DNA from: Phalacrocorax aristotelis | Taxonomy: Eukaryota > Chordata > Aves > Suliformes > Phalacrocoracidae | Length of the DNA: 64,000 bases | Assembly: GCF_949628215.1 (NCBI RefSeq) | Contig: NC_134278.1 | Coordinates: 35,482,115-35,546,114, forward strand | Direction of reading: 5' to 3' | Part shown: positions 10,943 through 22,790 of the stretch, piece after piece | How positions within the stretch are numbered: the stretch's first letter is position 1 | How the letters are laid out: each line of letters begins with the position of its first letter | Notes under the pieces: generated by a model | Database searches by the model: none | What the model saw: only the letters and a program-made list of their open reading frames with translations | Told to the model about the DNA's origin: nothing | Program-made: the position numbers and the translations under genes

Positions 10943-13900
10943 CAAGAGCTGCAATTTAAAAGTGTATTGAATTGCTTCTTAATTGCAGAATAGTCTGATA
11001 TCTGAAATCATTAACAGTGTTCACAGTGCATGTCACAACCAAAATTCCACATAAGTGTATTTTTAAAATTATCTCTTCTTTCACTTAGCCATTTTGTTCA
11101 AAAATCCCTTTCTCATGGATGAGTTGGTAAAATATGCATCACTCAAAGCTCTGTAAAAGTGCAGCCTCTGCTCTGCTTTATGTCAGATTATTTCATCAGC
11201 TCTTGGAGAAGGATTCAAACAGGGATGTTGGCAGATAAAAGTCCTTTTGGTTTGCTTTAAAATTGTGATATGTTCATTTCTGATTTTAATAAAACATGCA
11301 TTGTACACAGGGCAGTGGAAACATGCAAGAAAGGGGTGGTCTTTTTTACCTCACACTATCACTTCAGGACAGAGTTGCCGCTGAGGTTCTGCTCCACTAA
11401 CCGGAGGAATAACTCCTGGGGCTCTAAGGCACCGCCACTGTCCTTTCACAGGAGAGGAGGGCCAAGGGATTCAGCTGGCATCAAATCCTTATGAGTTACT
11501 GCAAATCCCAATGCTCTACTTCTGCACGGAACAGTGCAGAACACCCTGCATGGCCTGATGTGTTCCCACTATGTAAAAGTTGTGTGCTCCATTTTGCTGA
11601 CGCCAAGGGTTCAAAGTGGTTATTTGAGTTTTCTGGTTGTTTTCACAGTTTAGCTGTTGATGCATCAAGAAATTCTTATTATTCTCTTCTCTGACAGAGC
11701 TTAGAATTGCCTGTGTGAGCTTTTTATGTTACTTGTTGAACTGCTGTTCAATAAAAGACAGTCCTCCAAAACAACATATGGTTAAAATAAGCTTCTTTGC
11801 TGGCGTTTTTTTTCCTTGCTCACATGTTTCCATTTGAAAAGGAGATATTCCTGTGAAATCCTGTGCACAATTGTGTCTGTAGCTCTAAGCACTCTTTGTC
11901 CAAGAGGAACTAAGAAAACCCAATGAAGCGTTATTAGATTTGACTCATCTGACCAAAGTATCATCTGCTATGCTCATTAATTACAATAGTTCAGGTGGAA
12001 ACATCGGTTCTGAGCTTTATTAAAATTGTCTGTTTACTTTTTTTTTTTACTCATCTGATGAATAAAGAACAAGGAAACAGGCATTTGAAGCAGAACAGTA
12101 GAAAGCAAAGGTGCCTGCAGAGGAGATACTAAAATAATGCCTAAGGAACTAACTCAAAAAAATAAGTTTAAATATGTGTCACAAAATTTTTTCCAATGCT
12201 AGAATTTTCCAGCGTTGGAAGTTCAAAATATTCTTGGAAGGTAGTCACTCTATCTGTAATCTTAGAGAAGTCTGATTCAATAATAATAAAATATATCTTT
12301 ATAATGCAGAAAGGTTTTTATGTGATTGTTCAGATGATCCCAGGCATTTGATGTGTTCAGATGAATACGACATGAGTATTATGTCTAAACTAGTAGATGA
12401 AGCAGTGCCAGGGCTTGATCAAAATTTTGGCATGGGCTAACGAGTGGTCTTCCACAAATGGTTCAGGAATTAGCCCTGGCTGGGGACCAGCCTAGCCAGG
12501 GGTTGGGAGCCTAGGCACAGCCAATCTGTTCTGAAAGCTAAGGAAGTTTAGTACTGTAGGTATGATCAGTCAGTGACAACTGAGCTGAGGGTCAGAGAAC
12601 CAGCATTGGCATGTCTAATTTCCTGAAAACAGACATAGCCAAAGTGTCACCCATAAATTCTTAACAGTCTCTTTATGGCCATTACCACTTTGCTTTCAAA
12701 CAAGGATAAAACTGTGTGAAGTGGAAACACATATTATTGCTCTACAGAACCGCAGCAGAACTGCAAAGCCCTGATTTTTGAGAGGAGGGCAAGCAAATGA
12801 GCAGCACTCAGACAAATGGCACAGTCAGGTGGAATGAATTCCTGAGGGGGACTGCAGCAAAGAGAAGAGGAACATGGTGAAAATATGGGAATAGCAGCTG
12901 CCATAGCTGTTTCTACAAAAGTAAAGCAGGTTGAGCAAAATGCCTCAGGAGCCTGCCCTGTGTCCAAATCCAAAGGGAAGAACTAAGATGACAGATTTGC
13001 AGGGAAGTGTAGTTCCATGCAGATGGGTGAGGTTGGACTCTACACTGTTGCGGCTCTTAGAGAGAGATCGGAGATAATCGGTTCCAAAGCTCACAGCTGG
13101 AAGGTCAGCCAAGGTGGACACTGGAACCCAGAGAGAAGTCCAGCTCGCCTGGCAGGCAATGGTGAATGCCAAACAGAGCAATGACACAAATCTCGGACCA
13201 CAGAGAAACATGAACTGAGATAACTCTGATTCCCAATGAGACAACTGAAGATCCAGATAAAATCCGAATAAAATCGTATTTACACTGGTAAAGTGCCAGT
13301 GTGATTGCTGGTTGATTATCCTCTGCCTTCCCAAAGACAGTGTTTCCATCCCACAAGGTGATGGACAATACCTATCACTGGCAAAGAGATCCTGACTGAC
13401 AGGTACAAAGGTTTCATACAAGGGCTTGCCACAGTGCTATTCCTTTGCAGTGTCCCTCCCTAGGAGCAAAAGCAATCATGCTGTCCACACATTCTTTTTC
13501 CCCCACCATGGCACAGGTTCTGCTGACGAAGTATTGCTGAAACAGAAAAAACAAGAGCCTTCATCTTGTGTTTTGTGCTGTAGTGCTGTAGCATCAGATG
13601 AAGAAGTAATGGTGGGAAGAGTATTGCTTAACCCCATAACCCTGAGGCAGAGGTGTTCTCTGGAAATGGCATGTGCATAAGCCAGCTGCAACAGGCAAGA
13701 TGTGAGGAACTGGGACAGCAGCAGCATATGTGGGTTATTCTGAGAAGTTAGCTACAAAACTCTACTAGGCATCCTCAGTGAAATGCTTTTTTCAGCGGTT
13801 CTTACCCTGGCATAATTTTCACAGGGATGGCAAAAGTCAGTTTGCTGCCACAGGACAGTTCCCTGGCTGAATTTCATTAGGTCACTCTGGAACGTGGAGA

Positions 13901-16900
13901 CATTAAAGCTCTTCAGCAAAATGGTTATGGGATTGTTTTCACATGGGCAAACAACAATTTTCTCTCATCTCATTCTTGGAAATGCTCAAAGCATTCTAGC
14001 TGAAACTTCCAAAAACAATTCAGACTCAGCCAGACATCCAGCCTGAACAACTGAAGTTTGGCAAAGCTGTAAACAACCGGGTTTCATACAAGACTAGATT
14101 TTTTAATGAAAAATGTCAGGCAAAATTAGATAGGGGTCTTGTTATCAGCTTGTTCTGTAGTATTTCTTCTGTATCCCAGCTTAACATCGCATTTGTAAGT
14201 CAACTGGCATACCTGGCATTTAATATAGCATTTAATGTCTGTTTACATTTATACTTCCCTTTTTCAGCTATTGCTAATTCCCAGTGGATTAGCTATATTT
14301 TGCTAACACGATGACAAAATTTGAGACTAACAGGAATCCTTCAAATGCCTCTGTTAACAGAGGTTCAGATTACTTTCTAAATCAGAGAAATCTGTGCCAG
14401 CATCACAAAAGTATCTGGATGGAACATCTTGATTTTTCTGAGTTTTCTCATTACTTTAAGGAAGGACTCACATGGAAAATATAAGAGAAAGCTACTGGAG
14501 CAGTTGACTTAGATCAGCTAGTTCTCTTTCTAAATTAAACAGAAGACTCAGAACATACCTGTGTCGATAAGACTGCTTATCAACAAACCCATTCCCTCCC
14601 TTCTATGTTCAAAAAAAGAGCATTTTTTAAGATGCTAGAAATAAAAAGAGGTTTTATTGAATGGACTCATATATTTTTGTTTGTAACTGAAGCATCAGAA
14701 GTAGTGTCTGTTCTGAATTTCACTCTCTTATTCTCAGTGGATTTCAGGGTGTCTTAGAGAGTACATGAAAAAAAGAGAGAGTTATGATCGGTAAGCTGAA
14801 ATACACGACACATTCTCAAAGATGTCCTAAGAAATTTCTAAATATCCCTTATAATAGTTTCAGCCAAACTTGCCAAGTTTTTTCCTTTGTTTGATCTGCA
14901 GATGACCTATTTTGGCTGTACTCTTTAAATATATAAAAATAACATAACGTCTACAATTTATGTTTTCCTGCCTGCAATGCTCTATGACAGCATTTTTAAG
15001 AGGAACCTATCTGACACTCTGCCAGGCTTTTCTGTGATGTCCTTGGGAATTTTGACCTATTAACTACAATGGAGTTTTAATGCAAGCTGTTTAAGGCAGG
15101 CTTGTTTCCATAAAGAAACTGTTTTGATTTTAGGTGTTACGCAGATGAAATGCTGCTCCTCAGGGTTAGAATCCAGATGATTTCACTGAACTGCATGACA
15201 GAATGGCAAAGTTTTTGTGATCCTTGAGAAGCCTGTGGAAGGAGAGGTGTACCAAAGAGGTCAAAATAAAACAAAATTAAAATACAACAGTACCTACACT
15301 AGGTATTTCTTAAACTGTCAAAGGCTACTTAATCTAGTATCATCACTGGACTCACAGAAAACCTAGGTTTGTTGCTTTCTTCATGGTATACTGACACCAT
15401 ATTATTTATTTGTACTGGTAGATATTTTTTTCAGTGATGGCTTTGTGTGTGCTTAGCCTCTCTCTACAGAAAGAAACGGGAATATGAGGCTAATACCAAC
15501 AGTCTCCAGCTCTAAATCAGTTCCTGTGGCCTAGACAAGGGCTGGGACACCTGCACACTGTCTCTAAAGGCTCAAGGATGTGCTTTTCTCACCTACCCCT
15601 GGTGTTACAGCTACACTGCAAAGGCTTTGCCCCTTGGGGATTCCCACTGCAGGAGGACTGGAAGCAGAACAGTCTGAATAAAGCCTGCAGCTGAAATTAT
15701 GCTGGGTAATTTCTTCTAGTAAACAATTCATCCCACCTAAAAGCATGGGTTTGCATACTCTGAGGCAGATTTGGGTCAAATTCAGTATAAAGTTTCAGAG
15801 AAACAAAAAAATGAAAGTGGAACATATGAGCTGCAGAAACAGTTCCTTTTGCTATTTCCAATCTTTTTCCCCCATGCTAACATCACAAGAAGTCAAAGGT
15901 ACTATCAGAGTGAAGCAGAAAAATGAGAAAATGTTTTCTCTCCTCTCTTTTTTCACATATCCCAATTCCCTGTCAAAGCCCAGTAGTGTTTTAAGTTCTT
16001 AGTATACAGAAAGAAACTCTTGTTCAAATTGTCTGCATGATTCAAAATGGGTATTTGAATAAAAATGAATTAATTTTGGGTCACAGGGAGTAAGAACAAC
16101 TCTATGACTTTGCATGTAGCTTCGGGTCTTCCCAAGTGTCAGCTCTTGCTCGGGTGAGTATTTAAGTATTTCACACCAAGTAGACTTTTTTTTTCCTGCA
16201 GAGAGTGAAGCAGTCATCTCAGAATATCTTGTATTTAAATTATTATCCTGGGAGGTGGAAGACTGTATTTTAATCCCTATGTTGTAGCAATAAAGTATTC
16301 TAACCTTTTCCTTTCTGGGTTGTTTTGGGTTTTTTTCATGGTTCCAAATTCCCACTTGTCTTCCTGTTCTTCAAATTTTGCTAGAAGAGCCCCATAATAA
16401 AAACAATATTTTGCAGTCTGGTAAAATACCTAATCCAAACAAAAACTAATGCGCCTCAGTGCAAATCCTGAAAAAACATAGCAAAGCATTTATTTGCTTT
16501 TATTTTTTAGTTTCAGCCATCAATCAAAATAGTAGAGACGTATGCACCGTCTTAATCACAATTGATTTTCCTGGGAATTCTTTCGAAGGAGTAACTGAGC
16601 AATGCCTCCTTCCCACTTTTCTCTTTGGGTCTCTCTCTTACATGCTGGCTACGCCTGAAACCTACCCTCCATCTTCTTCTCCTCTCTTACAGCTTCAGAG
16701 GTTCAGAGGCAGAACTGGGAGCACTATAAATGTTCTTGCTTTCTGTCTGGGAGGAAAGTAGTGCTGCATTTGTGATAAGTTCCTTTTGTGGGTGAATCAC
16801 CACAGTATTACTGAGTGATTGATTATTACATGAAAACTTTTATGAACCAAGAAATCAAAGCCTGTTTGCTAGGGGACTATACATTAAAATGGATAAAATA

Positions 16901-18256
16901 TTTTTTATTTTGGCCATGGTAACAAATGTGCCTAAAACAAAGATATAAGGTGACAACTAATATAAAATGTAAAATATCAATCCACATATTGCATAGCTAT
17001 ATATGCAATATTATTTTTATTCCCAGATTCAGGGGCCTGTTTTCTTAGAGCATGGGAGAGGAGATGAAGGGAAAGAAGAGGAACTGTTGCTGCACCATTA
17101 GCAACCATGGGATGGCTGATGCACATGACCTGACTGCACCCCTATTTCTGCTGCTCCATGACAAGTGACCAGTATGAATAATTGCATAGTTACAGAGTTG
17201 CACTGTGATGCAGGTAAAGGCATGAGGGAGGCAGCATTTTCAGCCTAAGTAAGGGAGCCTTGAGATAGGGTTGATGTTGGGGTAAACTGAAATGTTATCT
17301 GTCAGCTGTAGCTGTCAGCAAAAATATTAAAGAAAGAGCAGCTGCATCATGCCTCAAGCAGGGGAGTGGAGCAGTCGTGGCTCCAAAATAGACTTTAGAG
17401 TCAGACAGAGTTTTCTTTTAATGAACCCCAGTAATAGTCATGGACTGTTTATTTTCAAAACTGCTTTGAGCCAGTTGATAATACTACTGCTTTTTAAATG
17501 TTTTAAATGAATGCTTGAGATGCAAGTAAAGAAGAGCTACTGAGAATAGGACTTACTGAAAGAAAATGTTACTACTCCTATAAAATGTAATTTCTCCTAC
17601 TAATTATTTTCAGCTTCTGTAGCTTTAAATTTACACTCAACATTTTAGTGTGTAAGTGCTGATATAACAATAAAATTGATATGGTGATAAAAAATGATAA
17701 CCATGTTTCTCAGACGGAAGAAAAAAAATTGGCTTATGATAGCTTCTGTAGCATTTATTCTTCCTTTTCAGAACATGTAATTAATAAGATACTAAGCTAT
17801 CCTTAAAAAAATTATTAAAGAATAACATCTTACAGTCTTTTTGGGTTGCCATTAAAGAAAATACTAAGCAGTAGTCTCTTCTGGATCTTGAATTCCAAGA
17901 TAAATGTAATAAAGCTTGTGGTGGGGTGTTATTGTTTACTGCTTGGAAAAACTTATGCAACAGCAGAATACTGTTCTGATTTTTGAGCTGCTGCTAATGA
18001 AGTACAACCAGACAGGGTACATTGCCATGAGTCAGGAAATCTGGATGTTCCTGGACAGAGGCCAAGGGAGCTTAGACACATCAGAGATGTGATGTATATG
18101 TATCCTCTGGGGGAGATACACTGAGTTGTTTTCAAGCCTCTCAAGCTGCCTGATTCAAGAAGCAACCAAATGACCACCCTGAAACAAAGTTACTAGCTGT
18201 CTGTTTCTCAGAGTCCCTTGTTTTTACACCAGGAAAACAAGAATGAAACGGGCTGT
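10943..18256. other. Non-coding DNA, no gene recognised
   Basis: No coding exon, RNA gene or named repeat is supported. Minor points are a T-run at about 12039-12049 and a small perfect stem (CCCTGGCT at 12474-12481 against AGCCAGGG at 12494-12501) in an otherwise unremarkable sequence. The minus-strand open frame across 12945-13421 has no protein-family features. Confidence 0.5.
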
Positions 18257-18320
18257 ACTGGGGAGCTTAGAGGTTAGGTATTAGGCTCAGCCTTGAGACA
18301 GTAGGTTCAAAACCCTGAGG
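18257..18320 (+). repeat. tRNA-like head of a decayed SINE (candidate)
   Basis: A pol III B-box match, GGTTCAAAACC, lies at 18304-18314. It is preceded at tRNA-like distance (25 bp) by GGTTAGG within AGCTTAGAGGTTAGG, which resembles the A-box/D-arm of tRNAs. The anticodon-arm region (GGCTCAGCCTTGAG) can partly pair, but the T-stem and acceptor stem do not, so it is not a functional tRNA. A long A-rich tract follows within 25 bp, the arrangement of a tRNA-derived SINE or tRNA retropseudogene. Chance similarity is possible. Confidence 0.4.
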
Positions 18321-18342
18321 GTTTAACTTTGTTCTTTCACTA

Positions 18343-18442
18343 GAAAAAGAAAAAACAAAACAAAACAAAACAACAACAACAACAAAAACCACCAAACCAC
18401 AAAAAAAGAACAAAACAAAAACCATAAATTAAAAAAAAACCC
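18343..18442 (+). repeat. A-rich tail / (CAAAA)n and (CAA)n tract
   Basis: About 100 bp dominated by A, with CAAAA units followed by CAA units and then A-rich imperfect sequence. It lies directly 3' of the tRNA-like segment and may be its expanded retroposition tail. Alternatively it is an independent simple repeat. Confidence 0.85.
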
Positions 18443-21400
18443 ACCCTGATATGCTACAATTTACTGTGAGACTTTACACAAAACTTTTGAACTCATGGTC
18501 TGCTAAAGAATGGGATGACTTTATTTGTAGGGTGCTACCATTGTACACATGGGGAGAAGCTCCGGTCTTCACAATGCTAAATCATTTGCTGAAATGCTGT
18601 TACGTGTTGGTGCAGTACTATAGCACGTACACAACTCCCTAGCACTTTTTGAGCTTTCAAAATGTTGTTACTGTGGGCCCCTATATTTTGAGTGAAATTA
18701 ACTGGTTTCCTAAAGCTAGTTGGGATCATGTAAAAGGATGCCACTTTTTTCTTTTCCTTTCCACTCCCCTTCCTTGCAGCTTAACGTAACCGCCCCAGGA
18801 GACTTTCACTCTCCCCTACCCTTTTTTGATAGGTGTTTCCTTATCTTCCCACAACCCTTCCCTGCATCATGCCCCACGGGAGCTTTCTCAGCCTCTCCCA
18901 GCAGAGCAGGTCGCGCAGAGCAGTTTTCTCCCTACGCAGCCTGTGCTGGTACCCCCAGGTACGTGAGCAGCTGCTTGCAATGCTACATTTCACACCTTTT
19001 ATTGGGGGAAGCTCTCACAATAAAGACCTGACCTCCCTTTCATGAAGTCCAAGGAAGGGTCATTTATTACCCCAACCTTTTTTCCCCTGGAAAGGCTCTC
19101 AGGTAAACTAAGAAATAATTTCCAGACTTTCTACTTTGATCTGGACTAGCTTTGGGCCCACCTTCACAGTTGCTGCTGCTGTTACACCGTGTGTGGTGTG
19201 ATAGATGTGCGTTGCCTTCAGTGTTGTTTCGGCAGCTGTGGCTGCAAACCTTGGCCTGCCTCTTCTGTGCTGTGGCACATACGTAAGCGTGGGACTCTGC
19301 CCTGCTCTTGGGCTCACTGTCCTTTCTGTCTACTGGTATTGCCAACTGCACACATTCAAAGTCTTCAGATAATCTTCCAAAGTTGTGTTTCAGGGGATTT
19401 TAAAGCAGTACATCATGGCATCAGATCATCTAGAGCTCATAGACTTCAACTCTTTTGAAGCCATCAGGACTGTTTTTCTCTAATTTTCTCTGATTTTATT
19501 TAAAGCTGAGAGTCATGTAATGGCAAACTAATGCCTTGGGTAAGTCCTTATTAAAACTCCCAATTGCCAAGAGAGTCACCTGAGCTGCCGCCATTGCTTT
19601 AGCAAAGCAGGCAGGACTGGAGACCCTGACTCCTTGCTGAGCCTGCAGGCAGCACCGCAGGACATGTCTGTTTTCCAGGTGCTCCCTCTTCCGCCAGCCA
19701 GTACATGGGGTTCAGGCAGCCCCCAGCCCCACAGTGGCTCTGGGGCTGTCCCACCACTAATTTGGGCAGTCATCACCTGCCCATCCCTTCCCCCAAAGGT
19801 CCTTTTTCTTCCAAGCTACTTTTTTTCCCCAGCAGCCGCCTCCTTTTGCCAGGCAGCTTGTCCTGAGCACTCCCAAAATAACAAGCAGCTCACAAGCTGA
19901 CAGCACCATCTTTGCCCTATGACTTACTTCTAGTACAACTGAACCTGAGGGAATGGTTTTGTTTTTCCTGAAACATCTTAGTATTGACACTAGTTTAGTT
20001 TCTATTTTGGTATGGTTTTGTTCTTGCAGCTTCCCAGTCACATCCCTGGTCATCCTCTTTCCTTTTTCTGCCGTGTTTTACCAGTACGGCTGATTTCTTG
20101 CTACCCACAACTCAGGGCATATCTGTGCTTCCCTCTGGGAAGCGCCTCTAAAAATACATATTCTTGTCATTCAGACTAATTCAACTTCTATTCCTACTTC
20201 TCCCAGCAGAATCTGGTTTCCAAGGAGGGCTATTTAAGTCTCCTTATTCAAAGCTGTTGACACGATGTTCAGTGCTGCAACATCTCAGGGTGTCAAAGTC
20301 ACTACTATATTTATAGTTGTAACATCCCAGGTGTTATTAAAAGTGTAGAAGTAAATAACTTGCTGAGAGTCATACAAGGAGTCACTGACGTGAAAGCCAG
20401 CCTTTTAACCAGCCTTCCTCTCCCCCAGTATGATACCTAGTACCTCACAATTTAAGGTAACATTATTTGAAAGGGATAAACAACAAAATTCAAACGGGGC
20501 ATGAATATTTTGGAGAGGGAACCTGAATTTAGCAAAGTGTTTCTGATTAATAAGCAATCTATCAGATGGCCTGTCACTCTTACAGCCTACTCCCTGCAGC
20601 GTGATTTAGTCTTTATTTATACATCTAATGCTGGAGGTATCTAAATTAACCCTCCTTGCATGCAGTTACGCTTGCCTCATTTTTAGATACTCACTGCTGT
20701 CATGGAAGGATTTTTTGAGCTGACAGCAGAAGCCTGTAGAATTGTTCCCGCCCTACTTACTCCTTAACAAACTGTTATCAACTGTTGTGTTATGTCTACT
20801 GAACACTTACATAGATTATTCAGTTTATTTCTGATATTTTCCTGTGTTTCCGTTGTGCTAGCTAAGCTAAGGAGAAACTCATTACACTGTCTGTAACTAA
20901 CATTGTTTATTTTTCTAGACCTTCATTAGTTCTTAGAGACCTGTGGTGATATAGGTTGTGTGGTTGGTAGAAACTAGTATCACTGCAGGGAATTTGTTTT
21001 CTTGGAGCCAGGCACCTGTGGCATTGTCACAGAGAGGGCTCTGAACAGGTCCTCCTGGGGCCCCAAGTACCATAGCAATCCTGTTGTGTATTTCCATTTA
21101 CAGATAGATTGAATTCTGTATCAAAGGTACTTAAATTGTAACCCCTCCATCTTTCTAATAAAAAGCTGTTAAAAAATAATCTGGGTTTTAAGAACATGTT
21201 CTCTGAAAGTAGAAAACCAGTTTAGTTGTTTTTTTCTCCAACCCATAAGCTACTTTTAAAACCACTGCCCATATGGATTCAAGGCAGGGTAGTTAAAGAT
21301 GCTGTTTTCTGGTTAACCCATTGTTTAGAGGGCCCTGGTTTTAAACCACTAAGATTCCTGGCCTCTTGCTGAAGTACTTCTTGTCTGCCCTAGCCCATTC

Positions 21401-22689
21401 TGGTGTCTTTCAAAGCCTGATCCCTTATTCTTAAATCTCACTCACTTTCTCACTAACTTAACCCCTGCTGAAACAAAGGGCAGTTTTTTGTTTTGTTTGT
21501 TGTTTGGTTTTTTTTTCATTAAAAAAGCTGCAAGGGTAATTTGTATGACCTCTCTGTGTGTGTGTGCAAGTCACATTAGCTCCTCAAGTTCCTCTCTGCA
21601 GCAAGTGTTGAGTTTGCTCTAGACAAGTACAATGGGATCTGAGACCTCTGTACGCCACCAGCTGTGAGAATTCTCTAGCCTTTTTCCACTCACCTCTGAT
21701 GATGATGGCAAAATTTTAGTTAAGGGTATCCAGTTTTAGTAACATTACCTGCTGATTCATCTAAAGTGAAGGGTAATACCTGTCTTCAGTGGTTATTCTT
21801 AATAGGCATGAGAAATTATGTATGGAAAGACTGCCTGCCACATCCCTTTGAGTGCCACAAGGCTACTACTTTGTCCTTGCTTCATGCTATAATCACCACC
21901 AGGTAAATTTAGATGCTTCCACAACCAAGGGCTTTTCTAAACCAAAACAGCCTAAGCTAGTCTCAGGTTGACTATAACTCCATCTAGGAATCCTGTTTGC
22001 CATATGTGCATCACGCTCTGTTCCTGATTAAGATACAATTGGAAAGAGATGTTCAGTAAGAAAAAGTGAACTCAGCAGTGGAAGCAGTCTCCAGGGTTTC
22101 CTTCCTCAAAAGCAGCATCTCTGCTTTCCTTCCTTATTTGCTTATTGCTTACAATCTCAATGTACAATCTCAAGCCTTTCAGCTTATTGGACTACCTGGA
22201 AAGATAAAGATAGGATATACGTAACCTTTTTTTCAGCACTCTTTTGCAGAGAGATGGCACCTGCATGGCATCCTAATTCTAAACATTTGGCTTTCAAACA
22301 GAATGTGGCAGGGAGGAGGCAGAGGAGGAGGGTGTGCTTTTTAAAAGCTGGAGCAAACTAAGAAAATTACATACAAGATTTTTCATTCTTATTATGTTTG
22401 GTTTAGGATATAACACATTAAACATAACAAAATCAAACAAAAAAAAAAACCCTACAGATATCGCTTCTTTTGCAATTTTGAAAGTGCCAAAGGCCTGTGA
22501 TCTATGTTACTATCAACCCTCTCACCAGCCATCTTTTATTCAGCGTATGGATTTCAATACACTGATTATGATCATTGGCAAAATATTCCTCAGCCAACCA
22601 CGTTCAAAACTTTGTGATCCAAATAAGATGCGAGACCTTAGAATCATTACAAAGTAAAAATACTCAAGATAACTTAAAATAATCAAAGC
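18443..22689. other. Non-coding DNA, no gene recognised
   Basis: A moderately GC-richer stretch spans about 18720-20120 with many short open frames on both strands, but none has recognisable domains or convincing exon boundaries. A T/G-rich low-complexity patch lies at 21485-21520 and a short (TG)n at about 21555-21566. Nothing else is identifiable. Confidence 0.5.
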
Positions 22690-22790
22690 CCCAAGCAACC
22701 TGACCAGACCCTGGAGTCAGTCCCGCTTTGAGTGAGACTGGATGACTTCTGTCAGTTCCTTCCACCTAAATTCTGGTTCTGTAATTCCAT
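22690..22790 (+). mobile_element. Short decayed CR1 LINE 3' tail
   Basis: The order AGCAACCTGACCAGA, GTCCCGCTTTGAGTGAG, ACTGGATGACTTCTGTCAGTTCC and TTCCACCTAAATTCTGGTTC follows the CR1 3' UTR pattern ('agcaacctgatct...ctttgagc...gactagatgacctc...cccttccaacctaaat'). Only the last 100 bp or so remain, consistent with the extreme 5' truncation usual for CR1. The terminal octamer is eroded. Confidence 0.75.

Noticed and set aside
12474..12501. 8-bp stem CCCTGGCT/AGCCAGGG with 12-nt loop
   Set aside because: Short stems like this are expected by chance many times in 64 kb; no other RNA-gene signal accompanies it.
12945..13421. 158-codon minus frame
   Set aside because: No recognisable family, non-ATG opening, no promoter or splice context. 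A frame of this length is expected by chance in 64 kb.
18257..18320. Functional tRNA gene
   Set aside because: Box-like words are present, but the T-stem, acceptor stem and discriminator region do not pair.
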